Source: Straminergon stramineum
Taxonomy: Eukaryota > Streptophyta > Bryopsida > Hypnales > Calliergonaceae
Direction: 5' to 3'
DNA: 64,000 bases
Assembly: GCA_963920665.1 (NCBI GenBank)
Contig: OY987271.1
Coordinates: forward strand, 1,738,501 to 1,802,500
The translations under genes and the position numbers were made by a program. Within the stretch, counting starts at the first letter, position 1; the number at the start of each line of letters is the position of its first letter. Shown piece after piece: positions 25,824 to 38,600 of the stretch. The notes beneath the pieces were generated by a model, which was not told the origin of the DNA, searched no databases, and was given only the letters and a program-made list of their open reading frames with translations.

Positions 25824-28390
25824 CAAAATTCAACCATACAAATTTGAACTAGACTTCTTTGGAAACATGTAAAAATTATTTTAGAAATTTTGACCCCACA
25901 GATTGAAAGATTATAAGTTTATAATGTTTGAAGTTAGGTGAAAAAGTTTTTTTCCAACCTTGCTTGATATGGCCTGCAAACTTTAACTCCTTCTAGAATG
26001 AGATTCTTACACTAAATTGGGTTATTTTTTTTTACATTTGCATCCTGGATTATGTAAGCTACACACCCACCAAATTTCAAAATCATAGGAAGAGTTCTAC
26101 ACATGTTGCATGAGCTGCCCGCAAAATTTAGGGCAGCATAACTTTTGATCCAAGCACCTGATCCAAAAAAAAAGTAGATTTTCAGGAAGGAGAAACAATT
26201 TTACACATTATGTCCAAATTTCTTGAACATCCGACTAAAAATGACTTTGTAGGAGCCTACCCGAGATTTCTTGCTTATGATGAACAGACACTTGGTCCTT
26301 TAATTAGGGGTTCATAAATCCTTTGTATAATTGTGTAAGGACATTATATTCTAAAATTAGATACAAATTGCCAAACTGCCTTCCCAAAATGTACTACAAA
26401 CTCCGACAGTACCATGTAGTTGCTCAAGTGGTAATTATGCGTATGGAACAAATCCTTATTTTTGCTCCATACTCTATGAACTTTACTCATCTTCATGTAT
26501 ATTTGAGACTTTTAATGTTAATTTAATCAATACTCCAAAGTTATTAAAGAAAATTTTATAGGCAAAGTTGTCAAATAGTATTAAAATAGTACAAGTCCTC
26601 TTTATACGCAACTATAAATTTAATGCATTTGATCATCTAGTTATATAATTGTAAGTTCAAAAAGAATAAATTGAGTCATTTTGACATTAGTTTGGGATTC
26701 TATTCTATTTTATATTTTATAATAGCATTCAATAAATTTTGTTATTTTTAGTTTTTTAATGGCTAACCCATTTTTAGCCTTTTCAATGTATTAATTGTAG
26801 ATTCCTAAATTTATGATCTTTCATATTTGATTATTTATTTTGAAATTTCCAAAATTTGAATTATAAATGTCATTTTCAATTTGAAATAATAAAATAACTA
26901 TTTTTTTAATCATGATTTTGGAGTTTTTCAAGAAAATTTGTAATACTCACAAGTTTCAGAAATTTGATAATAAATAAAATATATAATCACAAAATGATAA
27001 TGAAATAGGTCAATCATAAATTGGCCTCTATTCTAGTTTATTTCTCTATTAGTTTATCAAGTATGTGTTGAATATTTTAACCTCTATCTAAATCTAGAAT
27101 AGTCTCTCTATAAATTACAACATGTTTACCTTGTCTTCTTTATGATGTTTAAAATGTAAACAAATCAAATTTAGATAAAAGATTTGGATACTCTATAGCT
27201 AAATCATCCATTTCGCTACTATATTTTTTGCATTTTGGAAGAGTAGAGAGTTGCGGGGATATCTTCAAACTTTGGAGGTAGGCTACATGCATGTACTGCG
27301 AACATTTTGTGCTTTACAAGAGTTTAGGCGCTAGTGTCATCTTCCATCCCTTTTGTTGTTGCATTAGGTTTTTTTAAGGGTTGTTGACATTTTTGTTTTG
27401 AAGTCTCATCTTCTAGTATTCTAGATGTTGTAATTGGTTTCTGATTGGATGTATTTTGAAATGATTTTTTCTTTGAATAGGTGCCTACCATTTTTTCTAA
27501 TTGTAAGAACTCAACTAACAATATTAGGCTAGATCCCAATATATTTGAATGAAAGTGATCAAAAGCTTTTATGAAAAATAAAAATAGAAGCAATGAATGT
27601 TTATAATACTTCTTTACTAGGCTTTTTTCATTTGTAATAAAAAGTAAAGTAAAAGTATTCAATCATAAACAAAAGCAAAAATAATCATTTATAGTAGAAA
27701 TAAAGTAAAAGTTTTCATTCACTAATAAAGCAAAGTAAAAATCTACCATTTATTGTCAAAAATAAAGTAAAACATACAAGTATCATCTATTGACAAATGT
27801 AAACAAGAAAGGTCATATTTTAGCCCAAAGAGGACTCTCACCTATGCCTTTCACTGCTCATCCCTTTGGAAAGTCACCTTCAAGCACCAAAAATCATCTA
27901 TACTCACTAACAAAACTTTTCACTATAACAACAACAACTTGTGAAAGCAACTATAAGGGGCATTGAGCTTGTTACAAGAGCAAAGGTTCTCAAATGTGAG
28001 TGAGGAACAAAGGAGAAAATTGAAGGAGAATAAGGGAAATTTGAGATACAAAAATGGTGGATCTTAGCTTGTAGCTCAGTTGACTCAAAATGACTATTAA
28101 ATGAAAATTTTCCATGGCAACAAAGTAGGTGCTAAAGTTGCCCATTTACATATGTTGGAGTCGCTAATTGAGATGAAAATTCAACAAAAATAGATGAATG
28201 TTGATAGTTAGATGAAAATTAGTACATAATCTTTAACTTCCTAGGTAACAATCAATCCATTCAATGCTTTGAGGGTCATATTATAAAAAATTAACATTCT
28301 CAAGACTAGAATTCACCTTAAGAACAAGTAATTAGAAGTTGCACACATGGCTTTAAAGGCAAATATTCAAAAGTAGTCATGCAAAAAGGT
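22601..28390. other. AT-rich decayed sequence with minor repeats
   Basis: No gene is supported. Visible items are: an imperfect duplication of about 59 bases at 23057-23175 (shared CAATCT-A/T-ATGCAATT and AGACAATT); a run of about 29 T at 25795-25823; and loose AAATAAAGTAAAA-type repeats at 27590-27780. The open frames at 24684-24911, 25004-25207 and 27324-27662 have no recognisable domain. Confidence 0.45.
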
Positions 28391-28394
28391 TAAA

Positions 28395-28550
28395 TTACAT
28401 TAAGGATGAAATGACATTTATAAAGGATAGCAAAAGCCTTTAAAATAGTTGTGCCTTTAGTCATATTGAATTGAACCACATTGAAGATGAATGCACATTT
28501 GTTGGAAGGACAATAGAAGTCTTCAAAATAGTTGTAGCTTCATTCATATA
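28395..28550 (+). repeat. Imperfect tandem duplication, about 80 bases x 2
   Basis: Two successive copies share ATT(A/G)A(A/G)GATGAA, CACATTT or GACATTT, GGACAAT or GGATAGC, and AAAATAGTTGT followed by TCAT. They are diverged and non-coding. Confidence 0.55.
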
Positions 28551-29002
28551 GACTCAAAATTCATTAAAATTCCATGGCTCTAGTAATTTGGTTTCAAAAG
28601 ACTTCAATGATTTCTCATTTGCATCTTATATTTGTCAATACATAAATGAAAACTTCCTAAAGGTCATCACTAAATATTGACGAAACTAGTTCCAAACTAA
28701 GACTTGTTAGTGGATAAAATTTTCACATTTATTGTTAACAATGAAATCATAGGGAATTTTTGAAGAAGAAATCAAAATATTCTTATGAAATGTAAAATAA
28801 GTTTCAAAAACCTGAAATTTTTATTGAAGGTAAATAATAGAATAAAAAATCTTGTAGTGTAAGTAAAATTTTGGTTTCATACTATAATTCAAGGAGATGA
28901 GTCTTTGTAATTTAAGAGGATATTTGATATGGGGTTATATGACCACCATATTGGTTAACCTTTTATAAAATCAAAAATATCAAAAATGTACATGAATCAA
29001 TG

Positions 29003-29232
29003 GTACTAGTATGTGAGCCCAAAAATGTGAGCATGTGAGCATTGAGCCTACATTATAGGTATCTATAATATAGATACCACAAACTATAGAACGTGTATGT
29101 ATGATAAACACCTATAATATAGGTATTTATAATATGAATATCCTATAATTATAGACAATTTCTCTGGTATATACACCTATTAGATAGGTATGTAGCATTG
29201 TAGGCTCATGGGCTCACTCTCTTATGCTCACA
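29003..29232. mobile_element. Small fold-back (MITE-like) repeat
   Basis: The left side carries TATGTGAGC, ATGTGAGC and GAGCCTACAT. The right side carries the reverse complements (GTAGGCTCATGGGCTCAC, ATGCTCACATAAT). The centre contains perfect palindromes: GGTATCTATA-A-TATAGATACC at 29058-29078 and ACCTATA-A-TATAGGT at 29110-29124. I found no clear target duplication. Confidence 0.55.
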
Positions 29233-29732
29233 TAATAGCAACCTTCAAAAAAATAGGGATGTCAAACTAAAAAGATGTTAAACAAGATTTGGTAGAGTTA
29301 CTAGAAAAATGAGGGGTTTTGCAACTACAAAGAGCAACTGATTTTTGAGTTGCATCAGACATTTACGAATGGTGATAATCTAGAGACCTGTAGTCGTTGT
29401 GAACAAGTTACATGTTAATTTGTAGTTGCACAACAAAAAACGATCGTTTCTCATCAAGCAGCTTACTTGGAATTTAGTTGATGAATTCTTTTGACGTGGT
29501 TGTTTATGTGGTATTGCTTATGTACAATTTGTTAGCGACTCATCTGTGACTAATGCATGATTCATTTGCAACTCGTCTGTTACCTCATTGAAACTCTTGT
29601 GTGATTCCTTTGGGATTTGTTTGTGACTTATTTGCAACTTAATTGTGACTCATATGCAACTTGTTTGTAACTAGTTTTTACTTGTAAAACTTGTAGATTT
29701 TGAAATCTACAAATTGTCTAAACCTACAAACT

Positions 29733-29761
29733 TAAGAAATCTACAAATTGTAGATTTCTTA
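29733..29761. repeat. Perfect 14-base-arm palindrome inside the CACTA element
   Basis: TAAGAAATCTACAA at 29733-29746 pairs with TTGTAGATTTCTTA at 29748-29761 around a single A. A second hairpin with 8-base arms (GTAGATTT/AAATCTAC) lies just upstream at 29693-29710 and shares its core. Confidence 0.9.
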
Positions 29762-29899
29762 GAATTTTATTAACAAAATTCATTATGTAAGAGTATAACA
29801 ACTTACTAATCTTATATGGTCAATCTAATGGTACTCTTGACAATTGATATGGGACTACTGATAATCATGAGACAATTAGAAAATGATTGTAGGAATGAC

Positions 29900-30250
29900 G
29901 AGGAAATGACTACAAAACAACTTGTTTGCGACTAATGATATTTTGCACTTGCACTCTAGTCAAATTTTAGTGGTTTTGTAGTTGATTCTAAGTCATGATA
30001 TAGTTGTAGTACCGTCTTTTGTATTTTGCAGTAATTTTCTAGTCAGTTTCTCCTCCCAATGTAGTTGTCTTCTAGTCATAGTGTAGTTTTTTTCCTAGTC
30101 ATTTCCTAGTTGCACTCTAGTCGAATTATACTCGTTTTGTAGTTGTTTTGTAGATGTCTTCTAGTTCATTTCTAGTTACATTGTAGTTGTTTTGTAGTGG
30201 AACTCTAGTTGTTTTCTAGTCAAGTTGTAGTCAAAATTAGATACCATGCA
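29900..30250 (+). repeat. Degenerate TAGTTGTTTTGTAG/TCTAGTC array
   Basis: Variants of TCTAGTCA, GTAGTTG and TTTTGTAG alternate about every 12-25 bases for some 350 bases. A mirror-like array of TTGCAACT/TGTGACT units occupies 29520-29690 on the other side of the central palindrome. These may be subterminal transposase-binding repeats of the CACTA element. Confidence 0.6.
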
Positions 30251-30531
30251 ACTGGGGTGATGACTAAGTGGATTCCACCAAAAGTAGAGTTGTCCACATT
30301 GACAATTGTGATGAATATTGGATGTAGAATACCTAATGTTAACTCTAAATAACTACTCCACTATAGTCCCATAATCCTACACTTCATCTTAGGTACGACT
30401 ACTTCGCGACTACAACTACGTATCCTTCGAATTTGATGCAAATAGAGAGGATTGCAGTCGCATGAGAGTTGTATAGGATACTTAGTTGCATGTCAACCGT
30501 TTGTGGCAGACATGTTTTTCTTCTAGTGAGT

Positions 30532-31500
30532 AACCAAATTAGGTTCATGGAAAAATGATGATAAAATTAAAACCAAAATACTATTAAATAGAAAAATAAA
30601 ATTTAAATTAAATAGAAAATAAAAAAGAAAGCAAACAGAAAATAAAAAAGCAAGATGAAAAAAAATAGCGTGAGGAGAAAACTAGATTGGAATTAAATTA
30701 CAACCCCCCCCCCAAAGTGAGAAATACAAAAATTACAAAAGTAAATTAAAACAAAAGTCTACAAGCGCAAAATGAAACTTAAAGAAAATTAATGGCAAAC
30801 CAAAAAAATTAGAAATACAAGATTACAAAAGTGAATTAAGAAATAAAATACTAGAAGATGAAAATGAAATTGAAGTAAATTGAAAACCAAAAAAATAAGA
30901 AATAAAACACAAAAGAAGTTAGTATAATAAAAACTACTATTAGAACACTAGAGTAGTGATGAAAACACTAAAATGATGATAGAATCATTAAAACAGGATT
31001 TTTCTGTAATTTAGAGGGTTTTGCAATAATTTAGGGGGCTTATACTATTTTTGTAAGTTTACAATAAATTAGTGCATTTTACACTACTTTTGTGCGACTG
31101 TAGTAAATTGGCGCATTGCACACTAATTTGTAGAGTAATTTTTACAAAAATTATGTGTATTAATAGTGATTTATTAATAGGAGGAAAGTAGGATGAACTT
31201 TTGGTTGTTATTTTGGTTGGGTAGATGCAAATTTAGGGTTAAGAGCTCTCTCTATCTCCTTTCTCTTAGAATTTTGTGTGTATTTTGTGTGTTTTGAGAG
31301 CTTGGTGAAAAATTGTGGTGAAAAATGAACAAAAAGTGCTAGGAAGAGTACGGAAAGGAGTTAGGGTTAGAAAGTAGACAATTTGTTGATAAGGTCATAC
31401 ATTCTTGGTAGAAAAGTTGGAGAGGTGGCTTAGAGGTCAATTCAAATACTTAAATTTGAGGAGAAGTTGGTAGAGAGAATTAGGCAGGCAGTTTTAGGGG
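30532..31500. other. A-rich sequence, no gene
   Basis: Very A-rich on the plus strand, with a C run near 30706. The first part resembles 52.93-53.25 kb (AAATTAGG, ATAAAATTA, AAAACCAAAATA), so it is part of a dispersed repeat interrupted by the CACTA element. No gene is supported. Confidence 0.5.
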
Positions 31501-31504
31501 GTGA

Positions 31505-31855
31505 GAATGAAAGCTATGACTTTGAGGAAATATATCTAGAGCATCACATCAATTTGTAGGCTAAAATTTGGCAAGTTGGAGCAAGGCTAATGTAGGCTTT
31601 CAACAAGCCTAATTTTAGGCTTGTTGGACAAAAATTGAGGCGATAGTGGCTATTTTTGTGGAAGAGGTTCTTCTACCAATACCAATGAGAGCGGCAACTT
31701 TGAGGAAGCATATCTAGAGCTTCACAAGGATTTTGTAGTTGAATTTTGGTATGCGAATGTGGGGCCAAGTCCAGCTTCCAACAAGCCTAGTCTTGGGGTC
31801 CATTTGGACAAAAATTGAGATGATGGTGACCATTTTTTATCGTGGGTGGCCTATT
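31505..31855 (+). repeat. Tandem duplication, about 180 bases x 2
   Basis: Two successive units share ACTTTGAGGAA, ATATCTAGAGC, AACAAGCCTA, TTGGACAAAAATTGAG and GATAGTGGC/GATGGTGAC in the same order. They are diverged and non-coding. Confidence 0.75.
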
Positions 31856-32624
31856 CTAGAATTCAAGTTTACTTTTATATCAAAGTTTGTACTTGTTTGA
31901 CTTGTAATTTTCATTACATCCTTTACAAACTTGTTGATTTTTGTTGAACCATGTGAATTTGGGCTAAAAAAATGCATGAGCATTGAGTCCAAGTTTTTTT
32001 GGATTTTAGGGCAAGTGTAAAAGTGCTACCCAAAATTGGGCAAAAATTAGGGTTAAGATTAGGATGTGATTACATGGGAAGAAAAGTTTAATTGCCTAAA
32101 ATGATGTGAATGTCTTAGTATTGAACTTAGAAAACCAAGCTAAAGTGTGAATGGAGGGCAATGCATGTGAAGTGGATGTTTGGGGTAGATGACTTGTGTG
32201 TTGTGACTATTTTTTAAGACCTATTTGGCCCATTTTAGGTCAAAATTGGGCGTTTTTATTGTAATTTAGGTCGAGGAGGTTGTCCTAATCTTTTAAAGCA
32301 TGTGATAGGATGATTTTTGAGATTTTAGAACACACATTTGGGGTGATTTAGAAGTTTTTCCCCTTTTTTCATCTAGAGTCATTTAATCTAAAAAATTAAC
32401 GAAAAACATTGTTGAAGTTCATTGCTCAGAAGGCAACTAGGTTAGGGTCCCATATAATACTCATTGTCCATCTCTAGGTTTTGTTATGTCAATATGGTGA
32501 AAAGCTCTCATAGACAATTTACCTTAATTCCCATATTTAAGATGACTATATTTTTACATAGAAAATTACAAAAGGACATATTTTCAATACCCTATGGTTT
32601 TTAGTAAATTAATTCATATGTTTT

Positions 32625-32870
32625 TTAACCCTAAAGGTCCAAATAGTGTTTGTTGGCAGCATAGTAATTTTGGCAACTCACTACAAACAAATTTTTTCTT
32701 TTTTTCTTTGAAATTTTCATAGAGCATGTGCATAAGGAATAGCTTTAAGGTGAGACAATTTTCATGACTATTGACTCCATGCAGTTAACCCCTAAAAGAC
32801 CAAACAATATGTTTTTTTGGCAACATAGTAATTTTGGGTAGCTCACTACAAATAGAAAAATTCACTATAT
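32625..32870 (+). repeat. Dispersed repeat family, copies 2a and 2b
   Basis: Two partial copies in tandem. Each begins TTAACCC-C/T-AAA and contains GGCA-N-CATAGTAATTTTG and CTCACTACAAA. They match the start of the 10561-11160 copy. Confidence 0.65.
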
Positions 32871-34880
32871 TTTTTGAATTTTTTTGAATGTGGCGACGAG
32901 GAGTACCTTGCTGCTCCACAAATTCTTTTTACAATTGGATGTGCCTATATAGAGTTATGGGGTAGAATGGTCAAGATAATTAACACTACAGGGAAATTTC
33001 TTTTGCAATGCCCGGGAGAGCTTGGGCAGGGTCTTGGGCAACCTCTCGCCAGGGTTAGACCAGTGTACTTCTTTGACATTTTCTGAATTAATAAATTTGA
33101 CCCACTGTAGAAGGAGTTGGTGGCAGGGAGGTAGATTCTCTATGGCCAAGTAGAGAGGTTACTCCTCATTATCAACTATTGTACACATGCCACTTACCAT
33201 ACAACTCCACTTGTTGTGCACGACACCATACTATGAAGTGCCACTTATCGGTCACTATTAATCTCGGCCATCAAATCCTCTCACCTGAAATCTCAACCTT
33301 CTGATTTTTCAGCAAATTGATTTTTCAGAAATTCAACAACAAACTTGAGAAGAAAATGGCTACAGAAGTCAAAAGGATAGTGACAAAACCTCATCAATTT
33401 CTTATGCTCACAAGAAAGAGGGCAACATTTGTAGCTCCTATAGTGAAACCTAATATGCATGGTTGGTAGATGATATATTGATAACACATTACTGAAAGTA
33501 TTTGTGAACTGGATTGTAGAAAGGTCACAGCTTCTCAAATATAATGATCATTTTATTTTACTACAACACTCTCATCTCATTTAAATTACTAATTGCAATT
33601 TCAAAAAATAATCTTGAAAAAATGGTACCCACCTTGCAAAAAGTCATTTGAAACCCAAATGCACACATTTTGTAGAGTGTCTACAATAATAACAAAAGAA
33701 AACGCCCACGAGACCAATTGGGTCAATAACTAATTTCCCATTTGACAATCAACCATCCAAATTAATTTTGACAATTGATTAAAACAATTACTTGTTGGCA
33801 TGTATTGTTGCGAAGTGTGGAGAGGTTGTTTTTATAATCAAATCCATTATCCATCATGAATTCACAAAGGGTGTGGGATAATTTGAAGGTGAGAGCTTGA
33901 CTACTCATTGTCAAAACATAGGAATTATGTTCAAAGTAGAATTTAAACCTCATTTTGGCATAGTAAAATAACTTATTTCAAAAAACTTTGAACTACAAAA
34001 AGTTGGAAAAGCAAGATAAGTTTCATTTCCAAAAACTTGTATTTGATTTTGAGCCTCCAAAACAAAGTTATGAACAATATTCAAAGAGGATGTTTGAAAA
34101 TGTCAATAAAAATGTCCCTTCTAACCCCTCTCTAAAATTTGTCCATAAATTTGATTGGAGACTCTAAATCCCAAACGGTTTTTTGAGATGAAAGTTAGAT
34201 TGATTAATTAACTTTTCTTAGTGCAATTTTCTTTAAATAAGTTATTCTACTATATGAAAATGAGGTCTAAAATTCTACTTGAAACATAATTCCTACTTTT
34301 CACTTAACTTTGACATGAGTTGATTTCTTAGTAATTATAATTTACAAATCCCACATGGTTTGTTTTACCTCTTACTAGCCCACTTGTATAAAGATCTTCT
34401 CTTCTCTACTCATGCCCTTAGAAGAATGTGGTTCTGAAAGTGATTGAAGGTTTCCTGATACCTTTGTATCAACAATATATAATGTAGAATATCCTAAAAT
34501 TATATTTCATTGAGCAAGGAACATCTTCAAAATTGAGGGAAAGCATAAAATCTTTGAAATCAATGAAAACGTGATTTAGTGTCAATGAGTTCTGGTGAGT
34601 TCTGATGAGTCCGGCTTCACTAACCCTGACCTAGCCTCCTCCCTTGCTAGGCCCAATATACCCAACTACCCCTTCACTTTAGCTTGGATACAAATTGATC
34701 ATGCTTGTCAAAGTTTGATATTTTGGGTGATTTTTATTTTTATTTTTTCCCTCCTCTAGAGCTAGCAAAAATCTAGAACTCTACCATTCAAATTTTGAAC
34801 AAATTGTTGTATGTGCAAGCCGTAAATTGTTGAAAAAGGGCTTTGTATGAGACTTTTCTTGAAGCTAGTTCCCTATTGGA
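32871..34880. other. AT-rich sequence with a short GC-richer patch
   Basis: 33000-33170 is noticeably less AT-rich (CCCGGGAGAGC and neighbours) and may be an inserted fragment. The short frames there on both strands have no recognisable domain. The rest shows nothing supportable. Confidence 0.35.
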
Positions 34881-34889
34881 ATTTTTTGG

Positions 34890-35640
34890 TACATGTTCCC
34901 CAATTTAAAATGTTATAATTGTTTTTTGAACATGTGGCCAACTCTATCACAAAAATCAAGCGAAAAAGTGAAATTAACTTGTGCAAAAGTCTCCCCAAAT
35001 CAAAGCTGCTTGGAATTTGGATGTCCTCAAAAAACATTTTTTTCAACTCTAAACACTATAATCTCACAATCTATGAGGTCAAAACCTCCCATTTTTTTAC
35101 TACAATATAATGAAGTAGTCTACCACTAGATCTTAAGGTTAGATGCAATAAGTTCTCATTTGTCATTTTTAGGGAGCTTTGTCATCAAAATGGTCCATTT
35201 TGAGTGTTTTTTTGGTGAAACATAGTCGAAGAACTTTAGGGATTAAGAAGTTATTGCATGATATGTAATTTTCTTGGTGGGCAACCCAAATAGCTCAGAA
35301 AATTTATTAAAAAAACATTTTTTTTAAAATTGAAATTATTTTTCAAGATTTGTATATATATGGAAAGATTTGAATCATTATAATACATTTTTATTAATGA
35401 AATGAAAGTTATGAGGAGTTTTAGTTTGTGGGTAGTTATAGAATCTTTTGTTCTATGATAAGCTTTGGAGTCCTTTATTTAACTGAATTTTCAATATTTT
35501 TGAAAAAAATTATTTATTGCAACATTACAACCATTGGAATTGACATTTTTCAATTTGATAAATAAAATTTGAATAATTTATTATTTTAAATCATGCTCTA
35601 CTTCTATCTACTTACTATTTTTTTCAAGGATGTACATTAA
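34890..35640 (+). repeat. Dispersed repeat family, copy 3
   Basis: From about 35230 the sequence parallels 10725-11130: GTTATTG-N-ATGATATGTA, TATATATGGAAAG-N-TTTGAATCATT, GAAAGTTATGAGGAGTTTTAG, CTTTGNAGTCCTT, and finally CTACTTCT-N-TCTACTTACTATTTTTTTC. The first part is only loosely similar to 11.2-11.5 kb. Confidence 0.65.
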
Positions 35641-38600
35641 ATATTTTTTGTTTGAATTTTTTTAAAGGTATTTCCAACTTATTTCTTCATCATATTATGA
35701 AGAGTAACAAGTTTTAGGGTCTAAACATTTTTGTATAAAATTTTTGAAAGATGAAATCTAACCATTTCGGAAGAGTTGAAAACACTTTTAAAAAAAAATT
35801 GAATTGATTGGATCTTGCAATTGGTAAGTTTTTTATTTTGAAAATTTAGGAGGATATACTCTCCCAAGTCAACTAAAAGATCCTACAATTGAATTTATTA
35901 ATGAATAAATATAGATAAAAGTTTTTCACCCCGGAATATCCAGACTCATCTCCAAAATTGATGATTTGAGAAAAATCATAATAAAGTGCTATTTAGAAGC
36001 ATATTTTGGAATTGACATATTGAAACAAAAGTTATAGACAGTGAGTTTTAAATTCTGTTCGTATGGTTAGATTTACCAATGGTATCATCAATATTTTTTC
36101 ATAAATTTTGAAAGGGAAATTTCAAAATTCCTTCTTAATTCAATTACAAGCAAAATATTATCATTTCCTTAGTAAAATTTGTTAGAATGGATTTGAAATG
36201 AGGTTCTCTTGAAATAGTGATTTTCGAAATTTTTGTGCTCTTAAAATCTATGACCTTATTTTTTCAAATCCAATTTTGAACTAAAGTCAATGCAGTTTGA
36301 CCACTTGACATACTTACACATTTGTAATTTTAGAAAAATATGTACTCTATTAACATCAAATCCAACCATTGGATAGGACAACAACTTAATAAAGTATCTC
36401 CACAAATTAGGATGACTTTCATCCAAGAAGTGATGAGAAGATACAACAATTTCAATTTGTTTGTCATCTACTTTTGGGACATCGGACCGCTCTAGGGTTA
36501 ACCTTGCTTCTAGATTTAAGTACTTTGAAGTAGTTTGGGGCCTAAAAACATCAAAATCCTCTATGGATTGAATGGGGCTCTCTTACTTATAAAATGTAAG
36601 TGTCCAATTTTTTCCCACCTTTGCCTTTATTCATAAAATCTTCCATCCCTCTACATACACATAAAGAATATACACCATGAAACCAACAACAATCAATTCC
36701 ATTCCAATGCCATTGACTAAGTGATATTTTTTGATAACAAGTGAGTTTACCATCAAACATTTTAGAATCTCCACTCAAACTATCATGTGAACAACTCATT
36801 TAAAACGTGTGTGTTTTACAAATATGGCTTCAAAAATTGAAGTTAAATGGACTATATATAAACTCTATCTTCATGTTGTACAATTTCTAGATTATTGAAC
36901 CCACTAAGGCAAACCTTCCTATTCATGCAATGTGACAATTTTTGCCACTTATAGTCAATTTTACATTTACATTTAATTTTTTTGGAAAATATACATATAC
37001 TACTAATACTCAAGTTTTGGCATAATTTCAATCAAACACCCTTCATTGTACATTTTTTTTTATTTGTACATTTTATCATCCATACTATTTGTCTACATAT
37101 ACACTCATGTTATTATGAAAAATTTGCACGACTCCTTCAAAGCTAACTTATTAACAAAAATTCCTACTATATGATGTTTTCATATAGCCTAATTTATATA
37201 AATTAGAGTATGTAGCATTTCATGGACCATATAGTAGCCCTACATATTGTATAAATTCCCCTCTTGGAATTAAATGGACCCTATCTTTTAACTCATATAG
37301 TTTTCTAAAAATCAACAATGATTTCCCTATGCACTAAAAATTGAAATCAATAGCACATAGTAAGAGGACCTAAGTTCAAAATACAATAAAAGATTCAAAT
37401 TTAGGGATTTTGAATACTTGAATTTGGAGAAAAAAACTATACTTTATTGACTTTGTTTCCTTCGTTGGGCCAGATTTAATTTGATAAATATTAATTTCTT
37501 GGATGAAATCCTTCTCTAGATCCTAGAGGTTGCTCAAAAATATTAGAAAAAATTATATTGTGATTACCATTGCTACTTGCTACATACACACTCAAGTCAT
37601 CAATTTTGAAATAACTTGACCAATGAAGGGTTTATATCTAAAACCACTAGTTTTTTGGAATATTGAAGCCACATGATTACAATTTAGTATTGACTATTTT
37701 GACACCATTTTTGTTTGTCTATCCTTGTATCTATGGTGTATTTGGGTTCTACCATGAAATTCAATCAGCTACTTCAAGGAACCATTTGAGAATAATTGTC
37801 ATTATTTTCAAATCTTTACCACATTCATCTAGTAGTATTTGCCATGACAATCATGTTTTACATGCAACCTAAAAAGTCAACATAAATTTTTTAGATGATG
37901 AGGTAACTTGTAATTGCATTGATGAAAAATATTCACCTATCATCTTCCCAAACTGGTTTATGCAACAATTCTTTCAAACTCCAATATTTGTTTGAAAATT
38001 AAATTTCAAAGTCTTCAAAGTCCAAATTCTTGAATTGGTCATCACTAATAGCATAGGGAAAAGCAAAGCCCTAGTTTTATACTTATCCCATAAACACCCT
38101 TAATAATGACCTTTAAATCAAATTATTATTTAAGATAATTCAATTAGAGTGAGAACCATAAAATTGTTTCCAAAATTTTTAATGACTTCAAAGATAAAGA
38201 AAATATTCTTCTATTTTCCTAGTAGTTGCTAAAAAATAAAAAATAAAATTTTATACTAGAGAGTACAATACAAAGTAATTCATGTGTCATACTAATTGAA
38301 TTAAAGCAAGTAGAATTATTTCACTAAATCTTGTCTTTTATATAATTGAGCAAATCCTTGTTGACATTTTTCAATTGCATCTACTATCAATGCATGTCTA
38401 ATATTTTAGCTTTAATTCACAACAATCACTTTTTGGGCATACTTGAAAAATACACTATCCAATTTTTATTGAATGTGAAATAACTTGTTGAAACATTCAT
38501 CATCTACATGTTGAATTTTAGCTCTTTTCATATTCAACCAAAGAGTGTCTTTTATAGATGCAAAATAATGCACCTATGTGTGCAAAATTGTGATTGACCA

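Larger units (their letters stand above)
29296..30531. mobile_element. Non-autonomous CACTA-type element with AGT duplication
   Basis: The right end read on the minus strand from 30528 is CACTAGAAGAAAAAC. The left end at 29299 is TACTAGAAAAATG, a mutated form with C changed to T at the first base. AGT flanks both ends (29296-29298 and 30529-30531). A related sequence at 52.87-52.93 kb runs straight across this point (TAGAGT then ATCTAAATTAGG), as expected of an empty site. The 1230-base element has no transposase frame. Its interior is filled with degenerate GTAGTTGTTTT/TTGCAACT repeats. Confidence 0.75.

Noticed and set aside
28830..28862. CTTGTAGTG as the right end of a third CACTA element
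   Set aside because: No matching CACTACAAG left end or 3-base duplication could be found upstream.
34590..34640. CTGATGAGTCCGG resembling a hammerhead ribozyme core
   Set aside because: The required GAAAC after stem II is missing and the flanking sequence does not form stems I and III.
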